From Methanobacterium sp. (GTDB taxonomy: Archaea > Methanobacteriota > Methanobacteria > Methanobacteriales > Methanobacteriaceae), in contig PLXT01000064.1 of assembly GCA_003151535.1 (NCBI GenBank), forward strand, positions 16,183 through 32,682: DNA of 16,500 nucleotides, written 5' to 3'. This document shows positions 1 through 7,791 of this stretch, piece after piece (within the stretch, counting starts at the first letter, position 1; every line of letters starts with the position of its first letter). The position numbers and the translations under genes are program-made. The notes under the pieces are model-generated. The model ran no database searches. It was not told where the DNA came from and saw only the letters and a list, made by a program, of their open reading frames with translations.

Positions 1-168
1 ATAATTATCATCACAATGATATATAATTATCCAAAAACCCTGTGAAAATAAAAATATCGAATTAATCATGGTGTTAAAAGAATTTATTATAACAATAAAT
101 ATCCAATTACATAATTTAGAAGAAATTTTTAAAAAAAATAAAAAAAATATATAATAGGTTTTTTTATT

Positions 169-831
169 TCACCAGTATCCATCTGTAAACCTAATTCTAA
201 CCCAATCCTTTCCCCTGCCTGTAAGATAACCTCCTAAAGCAGTGAGATACATGATGATCGGATATATAATCAACCTTTCTGCACCGCCCTTTCCAAATAC
301 ATTCAATGGATTGTGAGGTCCAATACCAAAAATAATTGGAGAAAGTATGGTTAAAAGGGCTATTAAACCTAGAATTATGGATATAATGGTCATTGGGATA
401 TTAATACCCAACCTGTAGCTGAATAAGAGACTAAAACTTCCAAAGAAAAATGCTAATGTCGCGAAGGCTACATGGATTCCATGAGTATATTCTGGAAACA
501 CTCCTAATGCAGCAATACAAAATCCGAAAATAGCCAGACATGATGAGAAAAGGCGGCAACCACCACTTTTAATGATCAAATACGCGGAGGATATGAGTAA
601 TATTCCCAATATGATATTAACCAGATTAAATATGGTTGCAGCTGGCTGTATCAACGGTAACATACCACCAATATCACTTAAACTATTGGTAGCAATACTG
701 TATCCTGGAAATAGTGATTCTCCGATGTTTACGACTAATATATAGAGTATACCTCCAATCACTAACAAAATCCCTGCTATCTTATAATACTCTTTATCCG
801 GTTTGAAAATACTTCCTTTTTGAAATTTCAT
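169..831 (-). CDS. DUF998 family integral membrane protein
   Basis: A 220-residue polytopic membrane protein of the DUF998 family, whose function is unknown. About six hydrophobic helices are visible. Family-like landmarks are NSLSDIGG after the first helix, FPEYTHGIH before the third or fourth helix, and GGAERLIIYP before the last helix. The length is normal for the family. An in-frame GTG lies nine bases upstream at 840, but GGTG (838-841) reads as a ribosome binding site six bases before ATG 831, so I prefer ATG 831. A TATA-like CTTTAATAAG (872-881 on this strand) would place transcription start near 850. The gene stands alone, with no partner on this strand. The family call is from remembered sequence pattern. 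Confidence 0.85.
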   Translation of the reverse strand: MKFQKGSIFKPDKEYYKIAGILLVIGGILYILVVNIGESLFPGYSIATNSLSDIGGMLPLIQPAATIFNLVNIILGILLISSAYLIIKSGGCRLFSSCLAIFGFCIAALGVFPEYTHGIHVAFATLAFFFGSFSLLFSYRLGINIPMTIISIILGLIALLTILSPIIFGIGPHNPLNVFGKGGAERLIIYPIIMYLTALGGYLTGRGKDWVRIRFTDGYW

Positions 832-840
832 TTGAAACAC

Positions 841-1363
841 CTTTTCTTATAAATAACAACATTATTCTAATCTTATTAAAGTCATTTACTTATTTAAACT
901 ACCTTTAACCAGATACTCTAAAGGCTCCATAAATTCTTTAATTAAATGTTTAAATCAGACAATCTGAAAATTGACGCTATAACAATAATAACTGACCTGT
1001 TAATCAAATATAAATTAATTAAAATATCCTAAACAAGACAGTCATTCAACTTGTTAGGGATGGGTTTTCAATAAAAAACCAATTTGCATTAGTTATAGAT
1101 AGTCATTAACATTTTATTAACTTTTTGAATTGATGGTTTCATTTTTTAGGATAGTCTAGATAGGATTTTTGTAAAATTATACGACTATTTAATCCATCTT
1201 ATGAATTGAATAGTAAACTATCTAATAGATTTCTAATCCAATGAATTGTATTCTAAATATTCAAATAAAATATAAAATTTATTACATTGAAATTAGATAT
1301 TAACATAATAACAAATTTCTATAAACATTACCTAAAATTTTGATACTAAGAGGGGCATTTATT
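841..1363. other. AT-rich divergent spacer with two small hairpins
   Basis: No convincing gene is seen. It holds promoters for the two divergent genes; CTATAAACA near 1318-1326 is a plausible TATA box for the rightward gene. Two adjacent hairpins are visible. CCTAAACAAG (1028-1037) pairs with CTTGTTAGG (1050-1058) with one bulged A, and GGTTTT (1063-1068) pairs with AAAACC (1075-1080). A short palindrome, TCAGA-CAA-TCTGA, lies at 955-967. Confidence 0.5.
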
Positions 1364-1780
1364 ATGTTTGGTATGACTAAAAAACAATTTTTAAAGAGAA
1401 GCAGTAAAACCCTGGATGAAACTGGTAATCATGCACTTCTAATCAGAGGATTAATAGGTCAGGAAAAGGACGGTACAATAGATAATAACAATGCTTATAA
1501 ACAGACAAAACTCTTGATAGAGGGAATAGGATCTACATTTTTTGATTATGAAAATATTAGTCCACCTTCAAATTGCAATTCTCTACACTTAAAGATTTTA
1601 CACTCTCTAATTATATTACAGGATGTAGCATCTGCTAATTATGACTTCATAACACTGTCAAGGGAAGATAAATCATTAAAAGCCCAGGAGAAATTGGAAG
1701 AATCCCAGAATCTGCTTGAAAAATTCAGAATTGAATTTAGACCATTAACAGGAGAAGTGGATAATCACTTAAATAAATAA
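1364..1780 (+). CDS. Hypothetical helical protein, cytoplasmic
   Basis: A protein of about 138 residues that I do not recognise. ATG 1364 follows AGAGGGG (1349-1355) at normal spacing. An upstream TTG at 1340 stays open but would lie before the transcription start predicted from the TATA-like CTATAAACA (1318-1326), so ATG 1364 is preferred. The protein has no signal peptide or membrane helix. It begins with a basic stretch (GMTKKQFLKRSSK), and the last 60 residues are charged and strongly helical (SREDKSLKAQEKLEESQ), perhaps a helical bundle or short coiled coil. It stands alone between spacers. Codon use looks like its neighbours. No function is proposed. Confidence 0.7.
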   Translation: MFGMTKKQFLKRSSKTLDETGNHALLIRGLIGQEKDGTIDNNNAYKQTKLLIEGIGSTFFDYENISPPSNCNSLHLKILHSLIILQDVASANYDFITLSREDKSLKAQEKLEESQNLLEKFRIEFRPLTGEVDNHLNK

Positions 1781-1944
1781 AAATAAATATTTTCTATAAT
1801 ATATGTGGACTGTGCTCTACCAGTGTTTATTATTCGAATTTAGGATAGAAATTAATGATAATAATTTAGATCTATTTTTTTTTATTTACTAATATTCGAC
1901 CAATTATTTTCAAAAAAATGTAAAAAAAAATATTTTAATTAAAT

Positions 1945-2849
1945 TTAGAATTGTAATTTACTGTATATGCCTTCTAATTTGTATGTGGATGTATTCCAGT
2001 TTGTTATGACTCCGAATGAGTTATGGTAACTAATTCCATCTGCATTATGCCATTTACCATTAACATATAACTGTGCCCATACATGGTCATACCATGTTCC
2101 ACTTTTAAACTGACAATATCCATGAATGTACCTGGCTGATATTCCATCATCTCTGGCTAGTGCAACAATAAGGTTTGCTGTGTCACAACAGTTTCCTAGT
2201 CGTTTTTGCAATGTCCATTAGCACCATATTTGGTGTTGTAGTAAAATGCATAGTTTATATTGTCTCTAACCCAATTATATATCTTCGTTGCCTTCTGAAA
2301 GTCTGTTGTACAGCTTGCTGAAAGTGATTTTGCAAGTGCAGAAACTGAGCTTGTGTTAATTGGTACTGTTTTTACTGTAGTTGTGTTTATTTTTAAACTT
2401 TGTGATGCAATGTTTTTTTGGAAAGTTGCTATTGGAATTTTCCTGGTCCCATAAATTATGTATGTTGGTAATCTATGATTTTTTTTATAGAATGCTTCAG
2501 CACGGGATATTCCATTTTTTAATTGGGCTACCGTTAAACCATTCACTATAACAGGTGCTCCTGCTGCTTGATTGGTAACGTTGCTTGTTGTGTTAGCTAC
2601 TTTTTTAATAGTTATATTTGTAATATTAGTTTTGACATTAGTTATAGCGTAGTTGGATATATTAGTTACTACACCCACTGATGCCAAAGATTTATCCGAG
2701 GCATTGATCTGTGTTGTATTGACTGATGCAGCACTACTTGCGCTTACATTCAGAACCAATGCTAAACTAAATAGCATTACCACTGATAAATAAATTTTTC
2801 GCTTAATTCTACCGCCTCTGCGTTCGGAAGTCCTAAATACTAATCTCAT
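1945..2849 (-). pseudogene. Secreted transglutaminase-like protein with pseudomurein-binding repeat, frameshifted
   Basis: Two overlapping frames together encode an exported protein of about 300 residues. In order it has a signal peptide (IKRKIYLSVVMLFSLALVL, ending near SASSA), a Thr/Asn-rich linker, one pseudomurein-binding repeat (around GLTVAQLKNGISRAEAFYKK with LPTYIIYGTRKIPIATFQ), then a transglutaminase-type domain. The expected Cys-His-Asp triad is visible in NCCDTA, YDHVWA and NADGISY. The architecture resembles the pseudomurein endoisopeptidases PeiW/PeiP, so cleavage or remodelling of cell-wall peptide cross-links is the likely role (inference). A one-base loss at about 2211-2216 ends the first frame at 2196 just before the catalytic Cys; restoring one A turns GGACATTG into GGA-ACA-TTG and rejoins the frames. 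It is either a real pseudogene or an assembly error. ATG 2849 has no clear ribosome site; ATT 2807, after AGAGGCGG, is an alternative start directly at the signal peptide. A TATA box sits at 2885-2893. Confidence 0.85.
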
Positions 2850-3342
2850 AGCACTTCGAACTAATCGTAATTACTTTAAGATCACTTATAAAGGTTGTGG
2901 TTCCAAATCCTTAATATAACCCTCTAAGAACTCTGTTTTTAATTTAATCCTCTCTTAAACAGTATCATATGGTCTTAATATTGAAGAACCTTTAATACAT
3001 CTATTTTTAATAAATATAACCAATTTAAACGATATTTTAGAAAATAAGCTCTGAGGAATCTTATTCTACTAGAGTGTTAAAAATTCATAACTCAAAAAAC
3101 CTTATTATTAACAAATAAATTGAATATTATGCAAATAACAATCTATATTCTTTAATATGAACATATTAAGCACTCAAAAATAAATTTAAAGGAATTTAAA
3201 CACTTAAACATTGAGAATGTTATTTTATTATCTATAAAACAGTAATGTACTGAATTTATTGAATATCGGTTATTTGAATTATTAATTTCAAAGTGAAATT
3301 TTAGTAATAGGGTATCTGTATATTATATGGATAAAATTATGA
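2850..3342. other. AT-rich spacer, no gene seen
   Basis: It holds the promoter of the leftward pseudomurein protein (TATA-like CTTTATAAG on the minus strand, 2885-2893). Beyond that there are only weak inverted repeats, such as AACATT-GAG-AATGTT near 3208-3222. No open frame with a ribosome site and no coding relic was recognised in either direction. Confidence 0.5.
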
Positions 3343-3603
3343 TTAAATAGAACATTCATGGGAGTCGTATATCCTTATAAGTTGTATAGATGGGACATCT
3401 TCTGTTTCAAATATTTCCAAGTCAAGGATCTTTTTATTTTCTGAAAGATTTTCAGCTGGCATAACTTCTTTCAACACGGAATAATAACCTGGATGAATTA
3501 ATATTGCATTAGGAAAACGTGCTTTATTATGGAATGATTTTCTTTTATCTTTAATTAACTCTAAAACTTGATTACCGGTTATTTTGTCATCTTCCATCTT
3601 CAT
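3343..3603 (-). CDS. Small hypothetical protein
   Basis: A soluble protein of 86 residues (89 if GTG 3612 is used) that I cannot assign. GTGAT (3612-3608) fits the anti-Shine-Dalgarno and leads into ATG 3603; a TATA-like stretch on this strand (about 3639-3647) predicts a very short leader. The sequence has an acidic/basic N-terminal helix (GNQVLELIKDKRKSF), then NAILIHPGYYSVL, then a beta-rich C-terminus (EIFETEDVPSIQLIRIYDSHE). The pattern of an AILIHPGYY strand-helix followed by two acidic beta strands is loosely like the C-terminal part of some HK97-type capsid proteins, but at this length that is only a resemblance. The gene stands alone. Confidence 0.65.
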   Translation of the reverse strand: MKMEDDKITGNQVLELIKDKRKSFHNKARFPNAILIHPGYYSVLKEVMPAENLSENKKILDLEIFETEDVPSIQLIRIYDSHECSI

Positions 3604-3778
3604 ATTTATCACAATCCTTAAACAATTTAATTATTGATATTATATATGTTCCTTTTAAGATTAAAATTTCTCTATCCATCTTTGAAAAAAATGATATTTT
3701 TTAGGCTGTCATGATCTCTTTTAAATGACGTGAAAATGCTAAATTTCATCCTATTAATTTATAAATTGTTAAAACCAA

Positions 3779-3803
3779 TATATAAATAAGCCTATTGTTA
3801 GGC
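3779..3803 (+). promoter_or_regulatory. TRAM gene promoter with 14-bp palindrome
   Basis: TATATAAA (3779-3786) is a good archaeal TATA box for the gene starting at 3825. It is followed directly by the perfect dyad GCCTA-TTGT-TAGGC (3790-3803), which lies between the TATA box and the predicted transcription start near 3806. That is where a bound repressor would block the polymerase. The DNA is directly visible; the operator role is inference. Confidence 0.55.
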
Positions 3804-3824
3804 TAAAAATTGGAAGTGATAAAT

Positions 3825-4046
3825 TTGTTTGGAAATAGTTACGGTAATGATAAAAAAAATGATGCTCCTATTCAAGAAGGCGGAGAATACGATGTTAAAA
3901 TTGAGGATACTGGCAGGGACGGAGACGGAATTGCTCGTATTGAAGGTTTTGTAGTTTTTGTTTCAGGCGCTAAAGTCGGCGATGAAGTGAAAATTAGAAT
4001 TAATTCAACAAGAAGAAATTTTGCTTTCGCAGAAATAATTGAATAA
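3825..4046 (+). CDS. TRAM domain protein, likely RNA-binding
   Basis: A 73-residue single-domain TRAM protein. The TRAM fold covers about residues 19-72: EYDVKIEDTGRDGDGIARIEG, then FVVFVSGAKVGDEVKIRI and a final strand, FAFAEIIE. These beta-barrel domains bind RNA. Stand-alone versions are common in methanogens, where some are cold-responsive RNA chaperones, so a role in RNA folding or stability is likely. TTG 3825 is chosen because GGAAGTGAT (3812-3820) lies just before it; an in-frame TTG at 3810 would put that site inside the gene. The N-terminal 18 residues are polar and probably disordered. The gene is single, with its own TATA box and a palindrome overlapping the promoter. T-rich stretches follow the stop. 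Confidence 0.9.
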   Translation: MFGNSYGNDKKNDAPIQEGGEYDVKIEDTGRDGDGIARIEGFVVFVSGAKVGDEVKIRINSTRRNFAFAEIIE

Positions 4047-4451
4047 TCTCAATTTTTAATTGTTAGACCAAAGTTTTCTTGAAAATTGATTTAATTTCGC
4101 AATTTTATTAATTTTCCAGAATTTTTTTTATTTTAAAATTATTTTTCCCTCAACTAGATTCATTTTTTATTTCTTTACATCGGATTGTTTTGATAAACAT
4201 CATTTAATTCACGATTAAATTGTTGGAAATTATCAGTAATTTTATTTTTTCAATGTTTTTTGTAATTATATCACTTACTATTTTTTTTTTATTATTCCTA
4301 ATATTTCAATAAATAATTATATAAATGATGATGTGTTAGTATGTAATAAGCTGAATTTGGATAGTATATTTTTTTTATTAAATCAATTTGTTCAACACAT
4401 ATAATACATCTAAATTTTAGTTATTTAGAGAAAAGAAAGGAGAGATAGAAA
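4047..4451. other. T-rich spacer with a 3' end and a promoter
   Basis: The first part has many runs of five to nine T, typical of archaeal transcript ends after the TRAM gene. CATATAATA (about 4397-4405) is the likely TATA box of the next gene. No gene or relic was recognised. Confidence 0.45.
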
Positions 4452-5009
4452 ATGTTAAAAAAAGGAGTAATGGCATTATTTATTGTGGTTGCAATGTCTT
4501 CCATAATAATTGGTGCTTTCGCAATTTCAATTAATAAAAATCCTTCTAACAACATAGCTTCCAATCAACTTACACCATTGAATACGCCTTTAAATAACAC
4601 ATCATCTGCTAACAGTATTGTGCCACCTACTAACGGCAATAGTTCAGTTCCAAATGTGGGTGATTCTGTAAATAATGGTAAATCATCTGATACAAATGGT
4701 GTTGTATCTCCAAATACAATTACCGATAATAAAAACGTCCCTGAAATTGATTCAGTGAGATATACATCCAAACATAATACAAATCATCTCTCTAGCGTCA
4801 ATATTATATCTCCAGCTGAGGCCCAGAAAATAGCTGCAAAATACATTGAACAAGCTGGAGCAACACCAGGAACACCTGATCTTGTAAGTCAAGATGGTAA
4901 AAAGGTGTATATTGTACCTGTAATATTAAATAATACTATTATGGGAGAAATAGACATAGATGCACAGGATGGATCTAATTTGGGTGGTGCTGGTGGAGTA
5001 AAAACTTAA
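4452..5009 (+). CDS. Secreted or membrane-anchored protein with PepSY-like domain
   Basis: A 185-residue exported protein. ATG 4452 follows GGAGAGAT at good spacing. The N-terminus has a Lys pair and a hydrophobic helix (VMALFIVVAMSSIIIGAFA), acting as signal peptide or anchor. Residues about 30-110 form an Asn/Ser/Thr/Pro-rich linker with many possible N-glycosylation sequons, as expected outside the cell. The C-terminal 70 residues fit a PepSY fold: ISPAEAQKIAAKYIEQAG, then a beta hairpin, KKVYIVPVILNN, and the closing GEIDIDAQDGSNLGG. PepSY domains are known as inhibitory or regulatory modules of secreted peptidases. The secreted peptidase-like gene at 5361-6065 lies nearby but in opposite orientation, so any pairing is speculative. 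The domain call is by pattern. Confidence 0.75.
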   Translation: MLKKGVMALFIVVAMSSIIIGAFAISINKNPSNNIASNQLTPLNTPLNNTSSANSIVPPTNGNSSVPNVGDSVNNGKSSDTNGVVSPNTITDNKNVPEIDSVRYTSKHNTNHLSSVNIISPAEAQKIAAKYIEQAGATPGTPDLVSQDGKKVYIVPVILNNTIMGEIDIDAQDGSNLGGAGGVKT

Positions 5010-5118
5010 AAACTTATCAATTTGTTTAGGAATTATACATCCTAATTCCTAATTTATTTTACTTTTTTTGAATTATAATTAGTCATAATATAAAAAAATA
5101 GTATTAAATTTTATTAAC

Positions 5119-5354
5119 TTAAAGTTCGATATAAACAGTATTATCCTTTATTGATATTGGAAAACTATTTAAATCATGGGATACTCCACCATTGAGGATT
5201 TTTAATAGGTGAGGGATGTCTTTAACAAGTATTTCCTGTAGTTACGTCGTATCGTGAACCGTGTACAGAACATATTATAATATTCTTTTCTATATTACCT
5301 ATGGGTAAAACTCATGTGTGGACATATAGCATCAAAAGCATAGTATCTGTGTTA
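5119..5354 (-). pseudogene. Rieske [2Fe-2S] domain relic
   Basis: No intact frame exists, but three successive minus-strand frames spell a Rieske ferredoxin-like domain. Frame one, from about 5345, reads YYAFDAICPHMSFTH, giving the first C-x-H cluster ligand pair. After a shift near 5293-5300 the next frame reads IGNIEKNIIICSVHGSRYD then VTTGN, giving the second C-x2-H pair. After another shift near 5228-5235 the third frame reads LVKDIPHLLKILNGGV and ends DNTVYIEL at the stop (5119-5121). The usual first 20 or so residues and a start codon are missing; upstream there is an in-frame stop, then the end of the C39-like gene. Intact relatives are small electron carriers or parts of oxygenase and nitrite-reductase-like systems. 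Two shifts plus the missing N-terminus argue for true decay. Confidence 0.8.
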
Positions 5355-5360
5355 GATTAA

Positions 5361-6065
5361 TTAGTTAACTCTTGTAATTAATGGAAATGAAACTGATTGT
5401 TTTCCTGTTATAATAATCCCTAAATGGATATTTGTGGTTTTATTTCCTGTCGAGTCTTCATATGTGTCGTGCCATCTATCTAGGAATTCTTGATTGGGTA
5501 TATAGCCCCTGCTTCCCAGAATTGCTGGATCTTCAAAGTATACATTTGTATTGTCGATTCCAATTACTACCATGTAATGGCTGTTGTTTTGATCATCAGT
5601 CCAGTTCTGAGAGTTAGTTGTGTTATTTATCCATGCTTGGGCATCTACTATGACCGGTTTTCCTTGAATAACATACATTTGCAAGTCTTCAAGGGTCATA
5701 TTTTCTTTTTCTACTGCACTGAATCCTAAATTACTTGCAGTTTGTACTATAGCTCCGGGTAATGTCCCATTTTCTGGTGTACTGTTGGTCATATTTATTA
5801 GTTCATCTAGATTGGTATTTGATCCATAATATGATAGAACAGCCTGAAGTGATGTTGGTCCACTAGTAAAATTTGAGGGTTGATTTACATATGGGACATT
5901 TAAAAGAGTAGTATTGTTTTGGGAAAGGTTATTGTTATCTAAAAGAGAAGAATTTGTACTATTTTGTGTACTGTTGTTTCCTGAAACAGCGGAGTATACG
6001 TTTAATGGTATCATTATCATTATGAGAACCATAATTGGTAGGATCAATTTGTATTTTAGGTTCAT
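5361..6065 (-). CDS. Secreted C39-like cysteine-peptidase-fold protein with Cys-to-Ser change
   Basis: A 234-residue exported protein. It has a signal peptide or anchor (residues 5-26), an Asn/Ser/Thr-rich linker to about residue 54, then a C39-like papain-fold domain. Landmarks are VPYVNQPSNFTSGPTSLQAV (the segment that holds the nucleophile), the helix SLQAVLSYYG, GKPVIVDAQAW, HYMVVIGID with the catalytic-type His, and YFEDPAILGSRGYIP with the Asp-Pro that usually completes the site. In the family the first segment reads T-C-G-P; here it is T-S68-G-P, encoded by AGT (5862-5864) and one base away from TGT. The protein may therefore be an inactive, binding-only homologue or carry a point mutation. 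No clear ribosome site precedes ATG 6065; a TATA-like stretch about 30 bases upstream suggests a short leader. It stands alone, diverging from the gene at 6393. Confidence 0.85.
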   Translation of the reverse strand: MNLKYKLILPIMVLIMIMIPLNVYSAVSGNNSTQNSTNSSLLDNNNLSQNNTTLLNVPYVNQPSNFTSGPTSLQAVLSYYGSNTNLDELINMTNSTPENGTLPGAIVQTASNLGFSAVEKENMTLEDLQMYVIQGKPVIVDAQAWINNTTNSQNWTDDQNNSHYMVVIGIDNTNVYFEDPAILGSRGYIPNQEFLDRWHDTYEDSTGNKTTNIHLGIIITGKQSVSFPLITRVN

Positions 6066-6392
6066 ACTATATTATTGGGTTCCGTATTATTTATTTTTTT
6101 ATATGAAAAATTTATATTTTAAATAAATCATTAATTTAAAGTGTGGTTTGTTTTAGATATTACATATTTTTTTAATTCCCTGATTGGTTTGATTTATGAT
6201 GTTAATCAATTTTTGGGGGAATATTATTATACTCAGTTGATGTAATTATCATTAATAACACTCAAATTTATTTAATGAAAATTTTATACAACTAATTTGA
6301 GAATAAAAGAATATTTTTCATCATTTTTATATGTTAAAATGTTGGAATAAAATTATAATCATAATTATTATGTTTCATGTTTAGGTGATAAA
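6066..6392. other. Divergent promoter spacer
   Basis: It lies between the leftward C39-like gene and the rightward gene at 6393. TATA-like A/T runs are present on both strands (near 6095-6105 for the leftward gene and about 6348-6358 for the rightward one). No gene was recognised. Confidence 0.4.
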
Positions 6393-7175
6393 ATGAGATG
6401 GTCGGTTGTCGCAATACTTGTATTAGCAGTAATTTTAGCATATTCTTTTGTAGCTGTTTCACTCGGCCCAATAGCTCCTTTAGGCAGACTCTCATTTGTT
6501 AAACTTGAAAATCCCGATATGTATCCGGGTCATCCTCACTCCGTTCTTTTAGCACAGTATGCTGAGAAAACTGGATCAAAATGTGCATTGGTTCTTCATT
6601 TTGCTGGAAGTTCAACATACAATAGTTATGAACAGGATACACCCAATTCTAACACTCAAAATGGCGTATATATCATTGAAGTTGCTTTTATTGATACTCA
6701 AGGAGGAGGTTCATCTAGTTTGAGCCAGATAAATCTTTTAGATTCGATAAAAGTTGCTTTATTTGGGGTGCCTGATGGAAGGTATAAGTATATGTCAGAT
6801 GGTGTGGTCTATAACTCATACGATGCTATGATGAACCATGTTTATACATTAGCCAAACAACACGGTCAAAAGGGTGCAATCCCAACGGTTTATCATGGAA
6901 CCGTAAGAACAGATAATCCTATTCTTGCTCCTGGCTGTGGATTCCCATTATATTTCCAGATACTTGAAAAAACTTATGGAACTATTCCGGCTTATGTTTA
7001 TACAATTACCGGGATGATATTCCCTTATTTAAACAGCCCCTACAGAAATTTTGAGTTAATGCATTCTTCGGAACTCCAATACTACTACAATAACGGCTTA
7101 TTAAATATAGACTATAAAAATAGTCACGTTAATACTGGTAAATATTATGGACAAATCTCTAATAACACAGATTAG
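6393..7175 (+). CDS. Exported protein of unknown function
   Basis: A 260-residue protein with an N-terminal hydrophobic segment (residues 4-27, VVAILVLAVILAYSFVAVSL) that serves as signal peptide or anchor; the rest should be outside the cell. AGGTGAT (6383-6389) fixes ATG 6393. The remainder is a globular domain rich in Tyr, Gly and His that I do not recognise. Visible features are PDMYPGHPHSVLLAQYAEK, CALVLHFAGSSTYNSYEQ, a stretch DTQGGGSSSLSQINLLDSIK, CGFPLYFQILEKTYGTIPAY and NSPYRNFELMHSSELQYYY. Only two Cys (in CALVLHF and PGCGF) are present in the exported part, so one disulfide is possible. The gene is single and is followed by a hairpin that overlaps its stop codon. Confidence 0.75.
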   Translation: MRWSVVAILVLAVILAYSFVAVSLGPIAPLGRLSFVKLENPDMYPGHPHSVLLAQYAEKTGSKCALVLHFAGSSTYNSYEQDTPNSNTQNGVYIIEVAFIDTQGGGSSSLSQINLLDSIKVALFGVPDGRYKYMSDGVVYNSYDAMMNHVYTLAKQHGQKGAIPTVYHGTVRTDNPILAPGCGFPLYFQILEKTYGTIPAYVYTITGMIFPYLNSPYRNFELMHSSELQYYYNNGLLNIDYKNSHVNTGKYYGQISNNTD

Positions 7176-7192
7176 TTGAGTTACACAACTAA
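7172..7192 (+). terminator. Hairpin at the stop codon, possible transcript end
   Basis: TTAGTTG (7172-7178) and CAACTAA (7186-7192) form a perfect 7-bp stem with a 7-base loop, overlapping the stop codon of the unknown exported protein. TTTAAG follows at once, and a run of six T lies about 20 bases further on. It may mark the 3' end or protect it. Confidence 0.4.
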
Positions 7193-7422
7193 TTTAAGTT
7201 ATTGTATAGTTTTTTAGCAAATTTAGAAAGATAAGCCCAATTTTAGGCAACAATGACACCTATAAATTGTTAAAATGGAGTTTTATTTTCTAGAGGTATT
7301 GAATATTGAGACATGTTAAAAATAACAACCCATTCTGACATAAATTACATTTTTGGTCTTTATTTTACAAATTAAGACTTTATATCAGCTTTTATTAATT
7401 TCAATACATTTATATACAGATT

Positions 7423-7617
7423 GAATATGGGATATATGAATCTGGACCATTATCTTTAGGAGATTCGATAATAACACACCAACCACAATGGTGACTACAA
7501 ATGAAGATCCACAAAAAGCTGAAATACCTATGCAAAGACAGGAATTCCTATTTTGCCTGCAGAGTTAGTATACTTAATATAATTGGTGGATTGATGATAA
7601 ACAGAATTAGATCATAA
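7423..7617 (+). pseudogene. C-terminal relic of a surface protein
   Basis: Broken frames read like the end of an anchored archaeal surface protein. One piece is EYGIYESGPLSLGDSI. A shift leads to the linker DNNTPTTMVTTNEDPQKAEI ending PMQ. After a one-base gap in AAA (7534-7536) comes KTGIPILPAELVYLI, and after another gap near 7578-7582 comes IIGGLMINRIRS with the stop (7615-7617). A polar linker, then M-Q-x-T-G-x-P, a hydrophobic helix and a short basic tail is the usual C-terminal anchor layout of methanogen surface proteins. Here it is in pieces, and no upstream body of the gene was found. The tail meets the convergent zinc-ribbon gene. Family assignment is inference from layout. Confidence 0.5.
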
Positions 7618-7791
7618 AATCTTTTTATTTTTTTTTATTGATTCATCAGTTTCTTTATCTAATTTTAGTATGATTTCAGAACATTGAGTACAATAAGAGG
7701 TATTGTGACGTTTTCGCTGAGTTTCATTGGGAATAAATGAGGTATAACATCGTTTACATATTCTCATTGCAGTCCATTTATTAAATCTCAT
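7612..7791 (-). CDS. Small zinc-ribbon protein (59 residues)
   Basis: A complete 59-codon frame from ATG 7791 to TGA 7612-7614. GGAGTTGA lies upstream as a possible ribosome site, though spacing is slightly long. Two Cys pairs, C12-K-R-C15 and C34-T-Q-C37, separated by 18 residues, make a compact zinc ribbon. The segment between them is basic (QRKRH) and the tail is Lys-rich (ESIKKNKKIL), which suggests nucleic-acid binding. It overlaps the last bases of the surface-protein relic on the other strand. There is no obvious partner gene. The function is unknown beyond likely zinc binding. Confidence 0.7.
   Translation of the reverse strand: MRFNKWTAMRICKRCYTSFIPNETQRKRHNTSYCTQCSEIILKLDKETDESIKKNKKIL

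Noticed and set aside
69..155. Plus-strand frame of 28 codons at the left edge
   Set aside because: It has no ribosome site and is A/T-driven Lys/Ile/Asn composition.
4565..4771. Minus-strand frame inside the PepSY-like gene
   Set aside because: Antisense to the low-complexity linker; no ribosome site.
5432..6126. Several plus-strand frames of 61-79 codons
   Set aside because: They lie opposite the secreted C39-like gene, lack ribosome sites and give Cys/Trp/Phe-rich nonsense.
6289..7198. The 13-14 base sequence ACAACTAATTTRAG on both sides of the gene at 6393, as possible target-site duplication
   Set aside because: It is short, A/T-rich and imperfect; one copy is part of the stop-codon hairpin and there are no transposon ends.
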